A DNA stretch of 64,000 nt from Algibacter amylolyticus (GTDB lineage Bacteria; Bacteroidota; Bacteroidia; Flavobacteriales; Flavobacteriaceae). Where the stretch lies: contig NZ_JACHGE010000001.1 in the NCBI RefSeq assembly GCF_014202225.1, positions 167,320-231,319 of the forward strand, in the 5' to 3' direction. This document shows positions 36,483 to 45,077 of this stretch, piece by piece. The number at the start of each line of letters is the position of its first letter. Positions within the stretch are counted from its first letter, which is position 1. Made by a program: the position numbers and the translations under genes. Under the pieces are notes generated by a model, which saw only the letters and a program-made list of their open reading frames with translations, searched no databases and was not told the DNA's origin.

Positions 36483-37406
36483 ATGAGCTTCGCATTTATT
36501 CCTTTTATAGTTATTGGACTATTTATTTTCATCTCATCCTTTTTTGTTGTTAAACAACAAACCGCTGCCATTATAGAACGCTTTGGTAAGTTTCAAAGTA
36601 TACGCCAATCGGGTTTACAGCTTAAAATTCCGTTGGTAGACAAAATTGCTGGTCGATTAAGTTTAAAAATTCAGCAATTAGATGTTATCATTGAAACCAA
36701 AACTCTAGATGATGTATTTGTGCGCCTTAAAGTATCTGTGCAATACAAAGTAATTAGCCAAAAAGTTTACGATGCCTTTTATAAGCTAGATTATCCGCAC
36801 GATCAAATTACGAGTTATGTATTTGATGTAGTACGTGCCGAGGTTCCAAAAATGAAATTGGATGATGTATTTGTTAAAAAAGACGATATCGCTTTAGCAG
36901 TAAAAGCCGAACTTAATGATGCCATGTCCGATTATGGTTTTGATATTATTAAAACTTTAGTAACCGATATCGATCCAGATGCCCAAGTAAAAGAGGCTAT
37001 GAATAGAATTAATGCTTCTGAACGTGAAAAAATTGCAGCGCAATTTGAAGGAGATGCTGCTCGTATTTTAATTGTTGAAAAAGCAAAAGCTGAGGCTGAA
37101 AGCAAACGTTTACAAGGACAAGGTATTGCAGACCAACGTCGTGAGATTGCGCGTGGTTTAGAGGAGTCTGTAGAGGTTTTAAACCGTGTTGGTATAAACA
37201 GTCAAGAAGCTTCTGCTTTAATCGTTGTAACGCAGCATTATGATACCTTACAATCGTTAGGTGAAGAAACAAACAGTAATTTAATTTTACTACCTAATGC
37301 GCCACAAGCAGGAAGCAACATGCTAAATGATATGGTGGCAAGTTTTGCAGCAAGTAACCAAATTGGTGAGGCTATGAAAGAAGCCAGAGAAAAGAAAAAA
37401 GAATAA
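36483..37406 (+). CDS. SPFH/band 7 (stomatin-like) protein
   Basis: A 307-residue inner-membrane protein of the stomatin/prohibitin/flotillin group, thought to organise membrane microdomains and modulate proteases. An N-terminal helix (FIPFIVIGLFIFISSFFVV) is followed by the SPFH domain (QQTAAIIERFGKFQSIRQSGLQLKIPLVDKI; DVFVRLKVSVQYKV) and a coiled-coil with Ala/Glu-rich repeats (about 170-240). No NfeD partner gene lies next to it. It ends in a strong terminator and appears monocistronic. Confidence 0.88.
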   Translation: MSFAFIPFIVIGLFIFISSFFVVKQQTAAIIERFGKFQSIRQSGLQLKIPLVDKIAGRLSLKIQQLDVIIETKTLDDVFVRLKVSVQYKVISQKVYDAFYKLDYPHDQITSYVFDVVRAEVPKMKLDDVFVKKDDIALAVKAELNDAMSDYGFDIIKTLVTDIDPDAQVKEAMNRINASEREKIAAQFEGDAARILIVEKAKAEAESKRLQGQGIADQRREIARGLEESVEVLNRVGINSQEASALIVVTQHYDTLQSLGEETNSNLILLPNAPQAGSNMLNDMVASFAASNQIGEAMKEAREKKKE

Positions 37407-37427
37407 ACCAATTATTTAAAACTAAGA

Positions 37428-37461
37428 ATCCTCAAAAAACGTGTTTTTTTGAGGGTTTTTT
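37428..37461 (+). terminator. Terminator of the SPFH gene
   Basis: CCTCAAAAAA (37430-37439) pairs with TTTTTTGAGG (37445-37454) and is followed by a T-run. Confidence 0.8.
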
Positions 37462-37651
37462 GTTTGTAGTAAGCAACCCACGCCCATTCCCTTAAACTAC
37501 CAATGAAAAACAAGTAACAATATAGTCTAAAGATAAATTTTTACCAATAACCACTCTACTAAAAACTGTAACTAACTGATTTTTAATGTAAAACTCAAAA
37601 ATAAAAACACTATTTCCAATAATTTTTTCTATTTTTATTAAAACAATAATC

Positions 37652-38968
37652 ATGAAAAATGTACCTAAACTCTATTTTGTATTATTCTTTTTCATAATAT
37701 ATCCTAACTTAATCTTTGGGCAATGCACATTAAATAATGCACCAGCAGGACAATATATAGACCAAAGCATTTGTGAATATGTAAAAGCACCAGCAGGTAC
37801 CTATAGCCCAGGAGGTAACATTACAGCGCCTATACCCTGTAACGCGGGATACTATTCTAATATAACAGGAAGCAAATTTTGCATTGCATGTGAAGCAGGA
37901 AGATATCAAAACAGAACAGGTAGTACTTCCTGCATAGATTGTCCTAAAGGTAAGTTCCAACAAAATACTGGAAGTACTGAATGTTTTGATTGCGCTCCAG
38001 GAACAGTTGCTAGTAACACCGGTAGCACTGCATGCTCGCTATGTGCCGCAGGAACATACCAAGGCCTCTCTGGACAAGCTTATTGCGAAGATTGTCCTGA
38101 AGGTAAATATCAACAATCTACTGGAAGTACTGAATGTTTTGATTGTGCTCCGGGAACAGTAGCTACTAAAACCCGCAGCACTGCTTGTTCTGCATGCGCC
38201 GCAGGAACCTACCAAGACAAATCTGGTCAAGCTTACTGTGAAGATTGTCCTAAAGGTAAATACCAACAAAATATTGGAAGTACTGAATGTTTTGATTGCG
38301 CTCCAGGAACAGTTGCTAGTAACACCGGTAGCACTGCATGCTCGCTATGTGCCGCAGGAACATACCAAGGCCTCTCTGGACAAGCTTACTGTGAAGATTG
38401 TCCTAAAGGTAAATACCAACAAAATATTGGAAGTACTGAATGTATTGATTGTGCTCCAGGAACAGTTGCTAGTAACACCGGTAGCACTGCATGCTCGCTA
38501 TGTGCCGCAGGAACATACCAACCTAATAAAGGCGGCGAAACCTGTTTAAATTGTAACCCTGGTTCATTTAGTGCTAATTCTGGTAGTGCCGCTTGTGTAG
38601 ATTGCCCTGCAGGAACTATTCAGCCTAATTCAGGAGAAACTTACTGTGTACTATGTCCTAACGATACCAGTTCAGAGCCTGGGTCTACAAGTTGTGACAT
38701 AACATTACACTTAAATGAAAACTCATTTTCAAACAAAATTAAATATTACCCAAACCCATCAAACGGAAATATTACGTTTGATTTTACAGAGAAACAACAT
38801 ACTTTAAACTTGGAAATATTCGATATTTATGGAAAAAAACTGTTTTCAAAAGAAATAAAAGACTTATCTGTTTTTAAGATGAACATTTCACATTTTGCAC
38901 AAGGAAAATATATATTCAAAATTCGTAACGAAGCAGACTTGGCCGTTTTCGGAATTTTAAAAAAGTAG
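37652..38968 (+). CDS. Secreted cysteine-rich GCC2/GCC3-repeat protein with type IX sorting domain
   Basis: A 438-residue extracellular protein. A signal peptide (MKNVPKLYFVLFFFIIYPNLIFG) precedes about nine Cys-rich modules of the ephrin-receptor/GCC2-GCC3 type (pattern CxxGxYxxxxGxxxCxxCPxG), and a C-terminal type IX secretion domain starts at KIKYYPNPSNGNITFDF and ends FGILKK. Four consecutive 51-residue units (153 bp each) start at 37940, 38093, 38246 and 38399; units 1, 3 and 4 are nearly identical in DNA while unit 2 has diverged. Such modules are familiar from eukaryotic surface proteins. Function is unknown; a surface-exposed adhesive or structural protein is plausible. Confidence 0.85.
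   Translation: MKNVPKLYFVLFFFIIYPNLIFGQCTLNNAPAGQYIDQSICEYVKAPAGTYSPGGNITAPIPCNAGYYSNITGSKFCIACEAGRYQNRTGSTSCIDCPKGKFQQNTGSTECFDCAPGTVASNTGSTACSLCAAGTYQGLSGQAYCEDCPEGKYQQSTGSTECFDCAPGTVATKTRSTACSACAAGTYQDKSGQAYCEDCPKGKYQQNIGSTECFDCAPGTVASNTGSTACSLCAAGTYQGLSGQAYCEDCPKGKYQQNIGSTECIDCAPGTVASNTGSTACSLCAAGTYQPNKGGETCLNCNPGSFSANSGSAACVDCPAGTIQPNSGETYCVLCPNDTSSEPGSTSCDITLHLNENSFSNKIKYYPNPSNGNITFDFTEKQHTLNLEIFDIYGKKLFSKEIKDLSVFKMNISHFAQGKYIFKIRNEADLAVFGILKK
37940..38551 (+). repeat. Four tandem 153-bp coding repeats
   Basis: Units begin at 37940, 38093, 38246 and 38399, each with a TGTCCT start and encoding CPKGKYQQN-type modules. Near identity of units 1, 3 and 4 at DNA level, including third codon positions, indicates recent duplication or gene conversion; unit 2 is an older or diverged copy. 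Confidence 0.9.
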
Positions 38969-38994
38969 CATTGATAATAAAGATTTAAAGGAAA

Positions 38995-39130
38995 TTAGTT
39001 TTCTTTAAACGGGAGCCTTTCTTCCCAATTTGAAGACGGACTCATTAGCTTAAAAACTTGCTTTAAAATGGCATACAAAATCTATTGGTATGCTTTAAAT
39101 AGGCCTCATAGCTCTTGCTTCAGCTGAACC
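38995..39130 (-). pseudogene. Remnant of a second FemAB/GNAT-type gene (C-terminal end only)
   Basis: On the minus strand the fragment reads, with two frame breaks, MR / YLKHTNRF / ILKQVFKLMSPSSN / WEERLPFK, then a stop at 38995. The intact gene at 39425-40579 ends MRIYLNHTNSF.. VLKAIVKYMNPIQK WEERHPFK. The matching order and spacing show a decayed paralog of which only about 40 codons remain; the rest of the gene is absent. Confidence 0.65.
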
Positions 39131-39143
39131 CAAATTTTATTTT

Positions 39144-39356
39144 TTAGTGTTTATTTTTATCGTAATTCTGTATTAACTCTTTTAACGTGTCTCTATAATT
39201 TTCTAAAGATTTATTATCAATCGAGGCTTCCATATTGCCTTGTGGCAAGGTACTTCTTCCTTCATCTAAATATTTTTGAAGCTCAGGATATTGCTCTTCA
39301 ATAACTCTAGTAAGTGTTGATATTTCGCTAAGAATATTTGCATTTTCAGTTTTCAT
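39144..39356 (-). CDS. Small hypothetical protein (70 aa)
   Basis: A 70-residue acidic, mainly helical protein: MKTENANILSEISTLTRVIEEQYPELQKYL then EGRSTLPQGN and ENYRDTLKELIQNYDKN. No domain, signal peptide or membrane segment. Codon use looks like that of its neighbours, and a small helical protein of this kind is plausible. It sits between the intact FemAB/GNAT gene (68 bp upstream) and the decayed paralog, all on the same strand. Function unknown. Confidence 0.6.
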   Translation of the reverse strand: MKTENANILSEISTLTRVIEEQYPELQKYLDEGRSTLPQGNMEASIDNKSLENYRDTLKELIQNYDKNKH

Positions 39357-39424
39357 AAGTGTTATATTTTTCTTACGAAAATATAGTAAAAAGAAAATAA
39401 TTATTCTCTTAAAGAAGTATTAAA

Positions 39425-40579
39425 TTATTTAAAAGGGTGTCTTTCTTCCCATTTTTGAATAGGATTCATATACTTTACAATAGCCTTTAAAACCGTGTTT
39501 GCAATAAAGCTATTAGTGTGATTTAGATAAATACGCATATTGTGTGGTTTTGCTCCTATCGAGCTTTTAATTTCCATGGCTGTTCTTGCATATACAATAC
39601 GCTTAAATTGATTTTCTATACCGAAAAAAGCCATATTAAAGAGCATATTTAAATACAATTGATACGCTTGCTGAAGCGTTTTATTATAACCCAAAAAATA
39701 GGTTTCTAACACGGTATCGTTAAGAATAAGCGAATAAAAACCAACTAACTCTTCATTTAAAAAAACCCCAAAAACTTTAAAACGCTCTTTTAAGTGTACT
39801 TTTAATTGATAAAAATGGTTTTCTGGAAGCTTAAACGAATTAACACCTGCATTATCCGACACCGTTTTATATAAACTATATATAGCTTTAGAATTGGTGT
39901 TTAAATAATCGCTATCAAGTTCTCTATAATCTAAGTCAATTCCCTTTTTTCTAGCTGTATTAAAACGTCTTCTATATTTTTTATTAAAAGCAGAAATATA
40001 TTCATTAGTCGTTTTCCAAGTTTCACTTTTAAAAACCATGTTTGGTTGTACCTGTACTTTGTATAAATTATTAGATTTAAAAAAGTGAGTGGCTTCATGA
40101 ATTTTATCATTCTCGAAATAATCTTTAAAAACAATAATTCTTATTTTTTTGTTGAATTTAGTCTTAATTTCAAGCGTTAAATTGTCTAAAACCTGTTCTA
40201 ATTCCTTTAAAAATTCACTTTGCGAAATTTTAAGCGGATTAAAATAAATACCATGTTGCCCGGTGTGTAAAAGGTTTCCAACCACTAAGGCATTTCCTTT
40301 TACAATTTTAGAAACCAACTGCTTACCTATCTCTTTTATTCTGCTTTTACTACTTTTTCTAAAAATATCATCGGCATACATTTCCACACGTTGCACAATA
40401 GCTATACCTACTAATTCATCATGTTTAAAAACGCCAGCGTAATATCCTGTAATATTAGATGGTATAGAGGTTTCAAGGCCTTTTAAAAAATCTGTTTTTA
40501 AAAAAATATCGGAAATAGGAAGCGCATCCCAAGCTTTGGGAAGTGTATCAACATGATTATATATTTTATGATATATCAA
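39425..40579 (-). CDS. FemAB/GNAT-like acyltransferase-fold protein
   Basis: A 384-residue protein resembling the FemAB-like/BioF2-like acyltransferases of the GNAT superfamily. It has an N-terminal part with TGYYAGVFKHDELVGIAIVQRVEMYADD and a C-terminal one with YRRRFNTARKKGIDLDYRELDSD, FGVFLNEELVGFYSLILNDTVLETYFLGYN and YARTAMEIKSSIGAKPHNMRIYLNH, typical of peptidoglycan-biosynthesis or exopolysaccharide-type GNATs. Substrate unknown. A fragment of a second copy lies just downstream at 38995-39130, so the gene was once duplicated. Confidence 0.72.
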   Translation of the reverse strand: MIYHKIYNHVDTLPKAWDALPISDIFLKTDFLKGLETSIPSNITGYYAGVFKHDELVGIAIVQRVEMYADDIFRKSSKSRIKEIGKQLVSKIVKGNALVVGNLLHTGQHGIYFNPLKISQSEFLKELEQVLDNLTLEIKTKFNKKIRIIVFKDYFENDKIHEATHFFKSNNLYKVQVQPNMVFKSETWKTTNEYISAFNKKYRRRFNTARKKGIDLDYRELDSDYLNTNSKAIYSLYKTVSDNAGVNSFKLPENHFYQLKVHLKERFKVFGVFLNEELVGFYSLILNDTVLETYFLGYNKTLQQAYQLYLNMLFNMAFFGIENQFKRIVYARTAMEIKSSIGAKPHNMRIYLNHTNSFIANTVLKAIVKYMNPIQKWEERHPFK

Positions 40580-40582
40580 ACT

Positions 40583-40622
40583 AAAATTAAAAAAGACCGA
40601 AGTTAATTACCTCAGTCTTTAC
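40583..40622 (-). terminator. Terminator of the DUF1761 gene
   Basis: On the minus strand AAGACTGAGGT pairs with ACTTCGGTCTT (with two G-T wobbles) around a short loop and is followed by a T-run. It separates the DUF1761 gene from the acyltransferase gene. Confidence 0.7.
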
Positions 40623-40646
40623 ATGTATTAAAAAATTACATTAATA

Positions 40647-41132
40647 TTATTTCCATCCGCATACTATAGCACCCATTACTCCAAGAGTTACAATCCAATA
40701 ACCGCTATTTATAAAAATGTATTTAGCACTTTTACGTTCAAATAATGCATTGGTGCCAATTATAGGTAAAGCTACAAAAACTCCTGCCAAAACACCATGT
40801 AAAGCCCCGTGTTTATAGGTCCTAAAAGCATCGCCATAATCGGCCATAAACGCGGTATACGATGGTAATGCTTTACTCGCGTCGCCACCTATTAAGCTTA
40901 AAGCACCAGTTTGATGAATACTCATTTGCATCATCGTCATAGCTAATAAAAAGGCAAAAATAAAGGCTAGAATAAAAATCTTAGCCATATTAGCACCTTT
41001 TAGTTGGTCTTCGGTTAAACCTGCTGCTTGCATCCAAGCGTTTCCAAAAACCTTTGGGTTATACCAAATAAAGCCAACAACTAATGCTGAAACAGCGGCA
41101 ACCAAAATTGCCGGAAAATTTAGAAAATCCAT
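40647..41132 (-). CDS. DUF1761 domain membrane protein
   Basis: A 161-residue protein with four hydrophobic segments. The N-terminal FPAILVAAVSALVVGFIWYNPKVFGNAWMQAAGLTEDQL is the clear DUF1761 signature, and YKHGALHGVLAGVFVALPIIGTNALFERKSAKYIFINSGYWIV the second half. Integral inner-membrane protein of unknown function. Transcribed alone with a terminator after it. Confidence 0.88.
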   Translation of the reverse strand: MDFLNFPAILVAAVSALVVGFIWYNPKVFGNAWMQAAGLTEDQLKGANMAKIFILAFIFAFLLAMTMMQMSIHQTGALSLIGGDASKALPSYTAFMADYGDAFRTYKHGALHGVLAGVFVALPIIGTNALFERKSAKYIFINSGYWIVTLGVMGAIVCGWK

Positions 41133-41189
41133 AATTAAAAAATTTAGTTAGTAGTTAAATGTACAAAAAAATAAATAGCAATTACAAAG

Positions 41190-42275
41190 CTACCAGCTAC
41201 CACTTGCTCCACCGCCACCAGAACTTCCGCCACCACCAGAAAAACTACTGCTACTACTGCTAGAGTACGACCTACTAGAGCTTGTACCACTAGAAGAAAA
41301 GTTTTTACTAATAAACGCTTTATTACTTTTTAAAAGTGAAAATTTAATAGGCTGATAAAGCGTTTTCGAACGTGTAAAATAGGCAATACCTAAAGGAATA
41401 ATTAAAAAGATTAAAGCTGCAAAAGACACTGCATTTGTTATACTAATAAACGATGCATTCTCGACATATTTAAACGGATCAAATTGGAAATTGCTGTCCA
41501 TCTGCGAGCCAATTATTAAACCTGCAAAAAACAAAGGCATAATAATAAAAGGCAGACTAAAACCAATCATAAATACAGAATGAATCATGTAAACGGGAAA
41601 CATTAAAACGCTTACTTTTCCAGTAATTAAACCTCTAAACAAATTAATTAATCGCTTAAAACCACTATAAAATATAGCACTTCCTGCACCAATAAAAATG
41701 CCAAAAAACAAAGTAAGAACAAGACCAAATAAAATTTTTCCCCATAAGGGTATTTTACCTTCATCTTCAATAACTTGGGCAAACTCATCGCGATATTTAG
41801 GGTCGTTAATAAGCTTAATAATTTCTGAAGTTCCAAGATCAACACCCTCATAAAAAAGCCCTTCTTTAAACTTAGGCGTCATTATATTACTAATAATTCT
41901 AGACGCAAAAGCATCGGTAATTATTGGTTCTAGTCCTTTACCAACCTCAATTCTAAACTTTCTGTCGTTTTTCGAAATTAAAATTAAAAGACCGTTATCC
42001 TTGTTCTTTTGCCCTAGTTTGTTGGTGTTAAATACCTGGTAAGCATAACCTTCAACCGTATTATTCCCTAAATTATTAATGGTTAAAACCACAATTTGAT
42101 GAGACGTTTCGGTTTCGTAAGCCGTTAACTTTTGTCTAAGTTCTAAGGTTTCGCTTTCGCGGAAAAGAGCCGCATTATCCGTTACTATTTCGGTTAAAAT
42201 AGAATACTCTATCTGCGCATTTGAATTTTGAATACAAATGACAAGAAAGAAGAATATTAGTTTTAATTTAATCAA
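41190..42275 (-). CDS. TPM domain (YgcG/Psb32-like) membrane protein with Ser/Gly tail
   Basis: A 361-residue protein: signal peptide MIKLKLIFFFLVICIQNSNAQ, a TPM phosphatase-like domain (residues about 30-160, with VLTINNLGNNTVEGYAYQVFNTNKLGQKNKDNGLLILIS and GKGLEPIITDAFASRII), then three membrane segments (about 175-200, 220-250, 275-300) and a Ser-rich, finally Gly-rich tail ending GGGGASGSW. This is the YgcG-like layout. Family members are linked to repair or quality control of membrane proteins, but a role here is not known. Confidence 0.85.
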   Translation of the reverse strand: MIKLKLIFFFLVICIQNSNAQIEYSILTEIVTDNAALFRESETLELRQKLTAYETETSHQIVVLTINNLGNNTVEGYAYQVFNTNKLGQKNKDNGLLILISKNDRKFRIEVGKGLEPIITDAFASRIISNIMTPKFKEGLFYEGVDLGTSEIIKLINDPKYRDEFAQVIEDEGKIPLWGKILFGLVLTLFFGIFIGAGSAIFYSGFKRLINLFRGLITGKVSVLMFPVYMIHSVFMIGFSLPFIIMPLFFAGLIIGSQMDSNFQFDPFKYVENASFISITNAVSFAALIFLIIPLGIAYFTRSKTLYQPIKFSLLKSNKAFISKNFSSSGTSSSRSYSSSSSSSFSGGGGSSGGGGASGSW

Positions 42276-42328
42276 ATTCTAACATAGAAGACCTGCTTAT
42301 TTATAAACAAACAGGTCTAAAAAAATTT

Positions 42329-44326
42329 TTATGAAATAGCCTTAGCCTCTTGAACCAACAGCGCATTTTTATCTTCCAACGCTTTAGAGATAAAAGCATT
42401 GATAGCCTCGTTTTTCTCTAAGCCATTTTCTAACAAAACACCAAGCGTAATCATGGTTATTATACGTGTTCCAGATTTTTTAACCGATGTGTTAAATAAT
42501 GGTTCAACCTCCTCATAGCTTACATTTTTAGCCAATTTTTGAATATCTGCCTTTGCAGCAGCTTGCTTATCTTCTGGTAATCTATCATACTTTTTACCAT
42601 ATGACTTTATTTGCTCTATAGCTGGTCTATTATTTTGTTGTGGTTGTTTTTGTTGATTTTGATTCGTGTTTTGTTGTGGTTTAACTTTAGTCCAAGTATC
42701 TCTTAAACCAACGGTTTTGTTAAACACTAATTTATCTGATGCCGAATCGTTGTCCACATTAAAATACCCTAAACGTTGAAACTGAAACCTGTCTCCTACC
42801 TTAGCCTCAGTTAAACTAGGTTCTACAAAAGCTTCTATAATTTTTAACGAATTAGGATTTATAAAATCCATAAAATCTTTGTCGGCATGACTATCTGGAG
42901 TCTCGTCGCTAAACAACCTGTCATATTCTCTAACTTCAGCTTTTACAGCATGCGCTATAGACACCCAATGTAATGTGCCTTTTATTTTACGTTCGGTATC
43001 TTCAGAATAGGTACAATGTATCTCTGTTACCTCGTCACTAGCATCTTTTACAACACTTTCAGCCTTAATAATATAAGCGTTTTTAAGTCGTACTTCACCT
43101 CCTAATTTTAATCTAAAAAATTTGTTTCCGGCTTCTTCCTTAAAATCTTCTTTTTCAATATATAATTCGCGAGAAAAGGGCACTTTTCTAAAGCCAGCAC
43201 TTTCATCTTCTTGGTTATTTTCTGCATCAAACCACTCCACTTTATCCTCCGGATAATTGGTAATTACCAATTTAACAGGGTTTAAAACAGCCATAACACG
43301 CGGTGCTGTTTTGTTTAAATCTTCGCGAATACAAAACTCTAAAAGCGACACATCAATAATGTTTTCGCGTTTGGCCACACCAACGGTTTCTACAAATTTT
43401 CGAATAGCATTTGGGGTGTAACCTCTTCGTCGTAATCCAGAAATGGTAGGCATTCTAGGATCGTCCCAACCGTTTACAACGCCATCTTCAACCAATTTAA
43501 GTAACTTACGTTTACTCATTATGGTGTAATTTAGGTTTAAACGGGCAAATTCGCGTTGTTTAGGTCTTAATTTATCTTCCTCGACAACTTGATCCAAGAA
43601 CCAATCGTAAAGCTCTCTGTGAGGCTTAAATTCTAAAGAACAAAGCGAATGCGATATTTGCTCTAAATAATCACTTTCTCCATGGGTCCAATCGTACATT
43701 GGGTAAATACACCAATCGTTGGCCGTTCTGTGGTGATGTTTCTTTAAAACACGATACATAATAGGATCGCGCATTAACATGTTAACATGTTGCATGTCTA
43801 TTTTTGCCCGTAAAATATGCTCGCCTTCATTAAATTCGCCAGCTTTCATACGATCAAACAAATCTAAATTTTCTGCAACAGTTCTATTTCTATAAGGCCC
43901 ATCAACACCAGGTTGTGTTGGCGTACCTTTTTGTTCTGCCATAGCTTCGCTAGATTGCGAATCGACATATGCTTTACCTTCTTTTATTAAATGAACCGCC
44001 CAATTGTACAATTGTTGAAAATAATCGGAAGAAAATAATTCTTTATCCCACTTATAGCCTAACCAAGCCACATCCTCTTTAATAGCATCTACATATTCCT
44101 GCTCTTCTTTAGCCGGATTAGTATCATCGAAACGAAGGTTTACCGGAGCGTTATAATATTCACCCAAACCAAAACTAATTCCAATAGCCTTAGTGTGCCC
44201 AATATGTAAATACCCATTTGGCTCTGGCGGAAAACGAAAACGAAGACTGTTTTTAGGCATTCCGTTGGCTAAATCTTCTTCTATAATTTGCTCAATAAAA
44301 TTGAGTGATTTTCTTTCTTCAGACAT
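42329..44326 (-). CDS. glnS: Glutaminyl-tRNA synthetase with C-terminal extension
   Basis: Charges tRNA-Gln. The 665-residue protein is longer than the usual 550 or so. Residues 33-46 hold PPEPNGYLHIGHTK, with the KMSKS-type MSKRKL further on, and the anticodon-binding beta-barrels end near residue 548 (VFNKTVGLRDTWTKV). From residue 551 there is a Gln/Asn-rich linker (QQNTNQNQQKQPQQNN) followed by about 95 residues of helical sequence. Extra C-terminal domains are known in some bacterial GlnRS (for example the YqeY-like tail of Deinococcus), but I cannot confirm the type here. Confidence 0.94.
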   Translation of the reverse strand: MSEERKSLNFIEQIIEEDLANGMPKNSLRFRFPPEPNGYLHIGHTKAIGISFGLGEYYNAPVNLRFDDTNPAKEEQEYVDAIKEDVAWLGYKWDKELFSSDYFQQLYNWAVHLIKEGKAYVDSQSSEAMAEQKGTPTQPGVDGPYRNRTVAENLDLFDRMKAGEFNEGEHILRAKIDMQHVNMLMRDPIMYRVLKKHHHRTANDWCIYPMYDWTHGESDYLEQISHSLCSLEFKPHRELYDWFLDQVVEEDKLRPKQREFARLNLNYTIMSKRKLLKLVEDGVVNGWDDPRMPTISGLRRRGYTPNAIRKFVETVGVAKRENIIDVSLLEFCIREDLNKTAPRVMAVLNPVKLVITNYPEDKVEWFDAENNQEDESAGFRKVPFSRELYIEKEDFKEEAGNKFFRLKLGGEVRLKNAYIIKAESVVKDASDEVTEIHCTYSEDTERKIKGTLHWVSIAHAVKAEVREYDRLFSDETPDSHADKDFMDFINPNSLKIIEAFVEPSLTEAKVGDRFQFQRLGYFNVDNDSASDKLVFNKTVGLRDTWTKVKPQQNTNQNQQKQPQQNNRPAIEQIKSYGKKYDRLPEDKQAAAKADIQKLAKNVSYEEVEPLFNTSVKKSGTRIITMITLGVLLENGLEKNEAINAFISKALEDKNALLVQEAKAIS

Positions 44327-44398
44327 AAAATATGTTACGCTTTGGGTTTAGCTCAATAAAAACAAACCCATTAAACAAAAATATTGTACAAAATTAGG

Positions 44399-44406
44399 TA
44401 ATTTTG
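44399..44406 (+). promoter_or_regulatory. -7 promoter box of folB
   Basis: TAATTTTG matches TAnnTTTG, 20 bp upstream of the preferred ATG at 44427. No -33 TTG at the right spacing. Confidence 0.4.
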
Positions 44407-44426
44407 ACGACTTAAATTGTGTGACA

Positions 44427-44783
44427 ATGGGAATTATAAAAGTTGAAAATATTCGGGTATTTGCCCACCATGGTTGTTTAAAAGAAGAAACCAAAATTGG
44501 AAGCGATTACCGTGTTGATTTAGAGGTGAAAGCAAATTTACAAGAATCTGCAAAAACCGATAAACTTAGTGATACCGTTGACTATGTTTTTTTAAACCGT
44601 GTTATAAAAGAAGAAATGGATATTCCGTCGCAACTTCTAGAAACCGTTGCTAAACGAATATTAAATCGTATCTTTAGTGAAGACAGCCTTGTTACAAAAG
44701 CGACTGTTTGGGTAAGTAAACTAAATCCTCCTATTGGCGGAGATGTAGCAAAAGTGACGATAAAAATGTCAGAAAAACGTTAA
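44427..44783 (+). CDS. folB: Dihydroneopterin aldolase
   Basis: Folate pathway enzyme making 6-hydroxymethyl-dihydropterin. From the ATG at 44427 it is a 118-residue protein, MGIIKVENIRVFAHHGCLKEE, with the conserved HHGC...E motif, SDTVDYVFLNRVIKEEM, PSQLLETVAKRI and the C-terminal VWVSKLNPPIGGDVAKVTI. A GTG two codons upstream could also start the frame, but the ATG is the more usual beginning. The tRNA-Cys gene follows on the same strand but has its own promoter. Confidence 0.93.
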   Translation: MGIIKVENIRVFAHHGCLKEETKIGSDYRVDLEVKANLQESAKTDKLSDTVDYVFLNRVIKEEMDIPSQLLETVAKRILNRIFSEDSLVTKATVWVSKLNPPIGGDVAKVTIKMSEKR

Positions 44784-44798
44784 ATATCATTTTAACTA

Positions 44799-44827
44799 TT
44801 GTAAACTCACTTTTTTTTATACTTTTG
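44799..44827 (+). promoter_or_regulatory. Promoter of tRNA-Cys
   Basis: TTG (44799-44801), 18-bp spacer and TACTTTTG (44820-44827): a good match to the flavobacterial TTG/TAnnTTTG pair. It would give a precursor with about 70 bases of leader before the tRNA. Confidence 0.6.
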
Positions 44828-44903
44828 CATCAGAATTTTTCAGAAATGTTAAACACTACTTTAAACAAAGCAGTAAAAATGTTTCTAAAAAATTAAATAT
44901 AAT

Positions 44904-44974
44904 GGCGTCGTGGCCGAGTGGCTAGGCAGAGGTCTGCAAAACCTTGTACAGCGGTTCGAATCCGCTCGACGCCT
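44904..44974 (+). tRNA. tRNA-Cys (anticodon GCA)
   Basis: A 71-base cloverleaf: acceptor stem GGCGTCG/CGACGCC with discriminator T (44974), D-arm GCCGAGTGGCTAGGC, anticodon stem GAGGT/ACCTT with loop CTGCAAA (anticodon GCA), and T-arm GCGGTTCGAATCCGC. The CCA end is not encoded. It is followed at once by a terminator. Confidence 0.96.
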
Positions 44975-44978
44975 CAAG

Positions 44979-45008
44979 AACCTTCAAGTTTTACTTGGAG
45001 GTTTTTTT
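44979..45008 (+). terminator. Terminator of the tRNA-Cys gene
   Basis: AACCTTCAAGT pairs with ACTTGGAGGTT around TTT with one wobble, followed by a T-run. Confidence 0.85.
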
Positions 45009-45077
45009 ATTTTAAAATGTTTTTTTGGAAAAACTAACTTGATTTGTATGCTAATAGTTTTAATTAAGTACTAACCC

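Noticed and set aside
37940-38551. Regular 153-bp repeats considered as a CRISPR array
   Set aside because: They are in-frame coding repeats of a Cys-rich protein, without short repeats separated by unique spacers.
42289-42318. Hairpin AGACCTG/CAGGTCT between the glnS stop and the TPM gene start, considered as a terminator
   Set aside because: Only 7 strong pairs and no T-run on the minus strand, where it would have to act.
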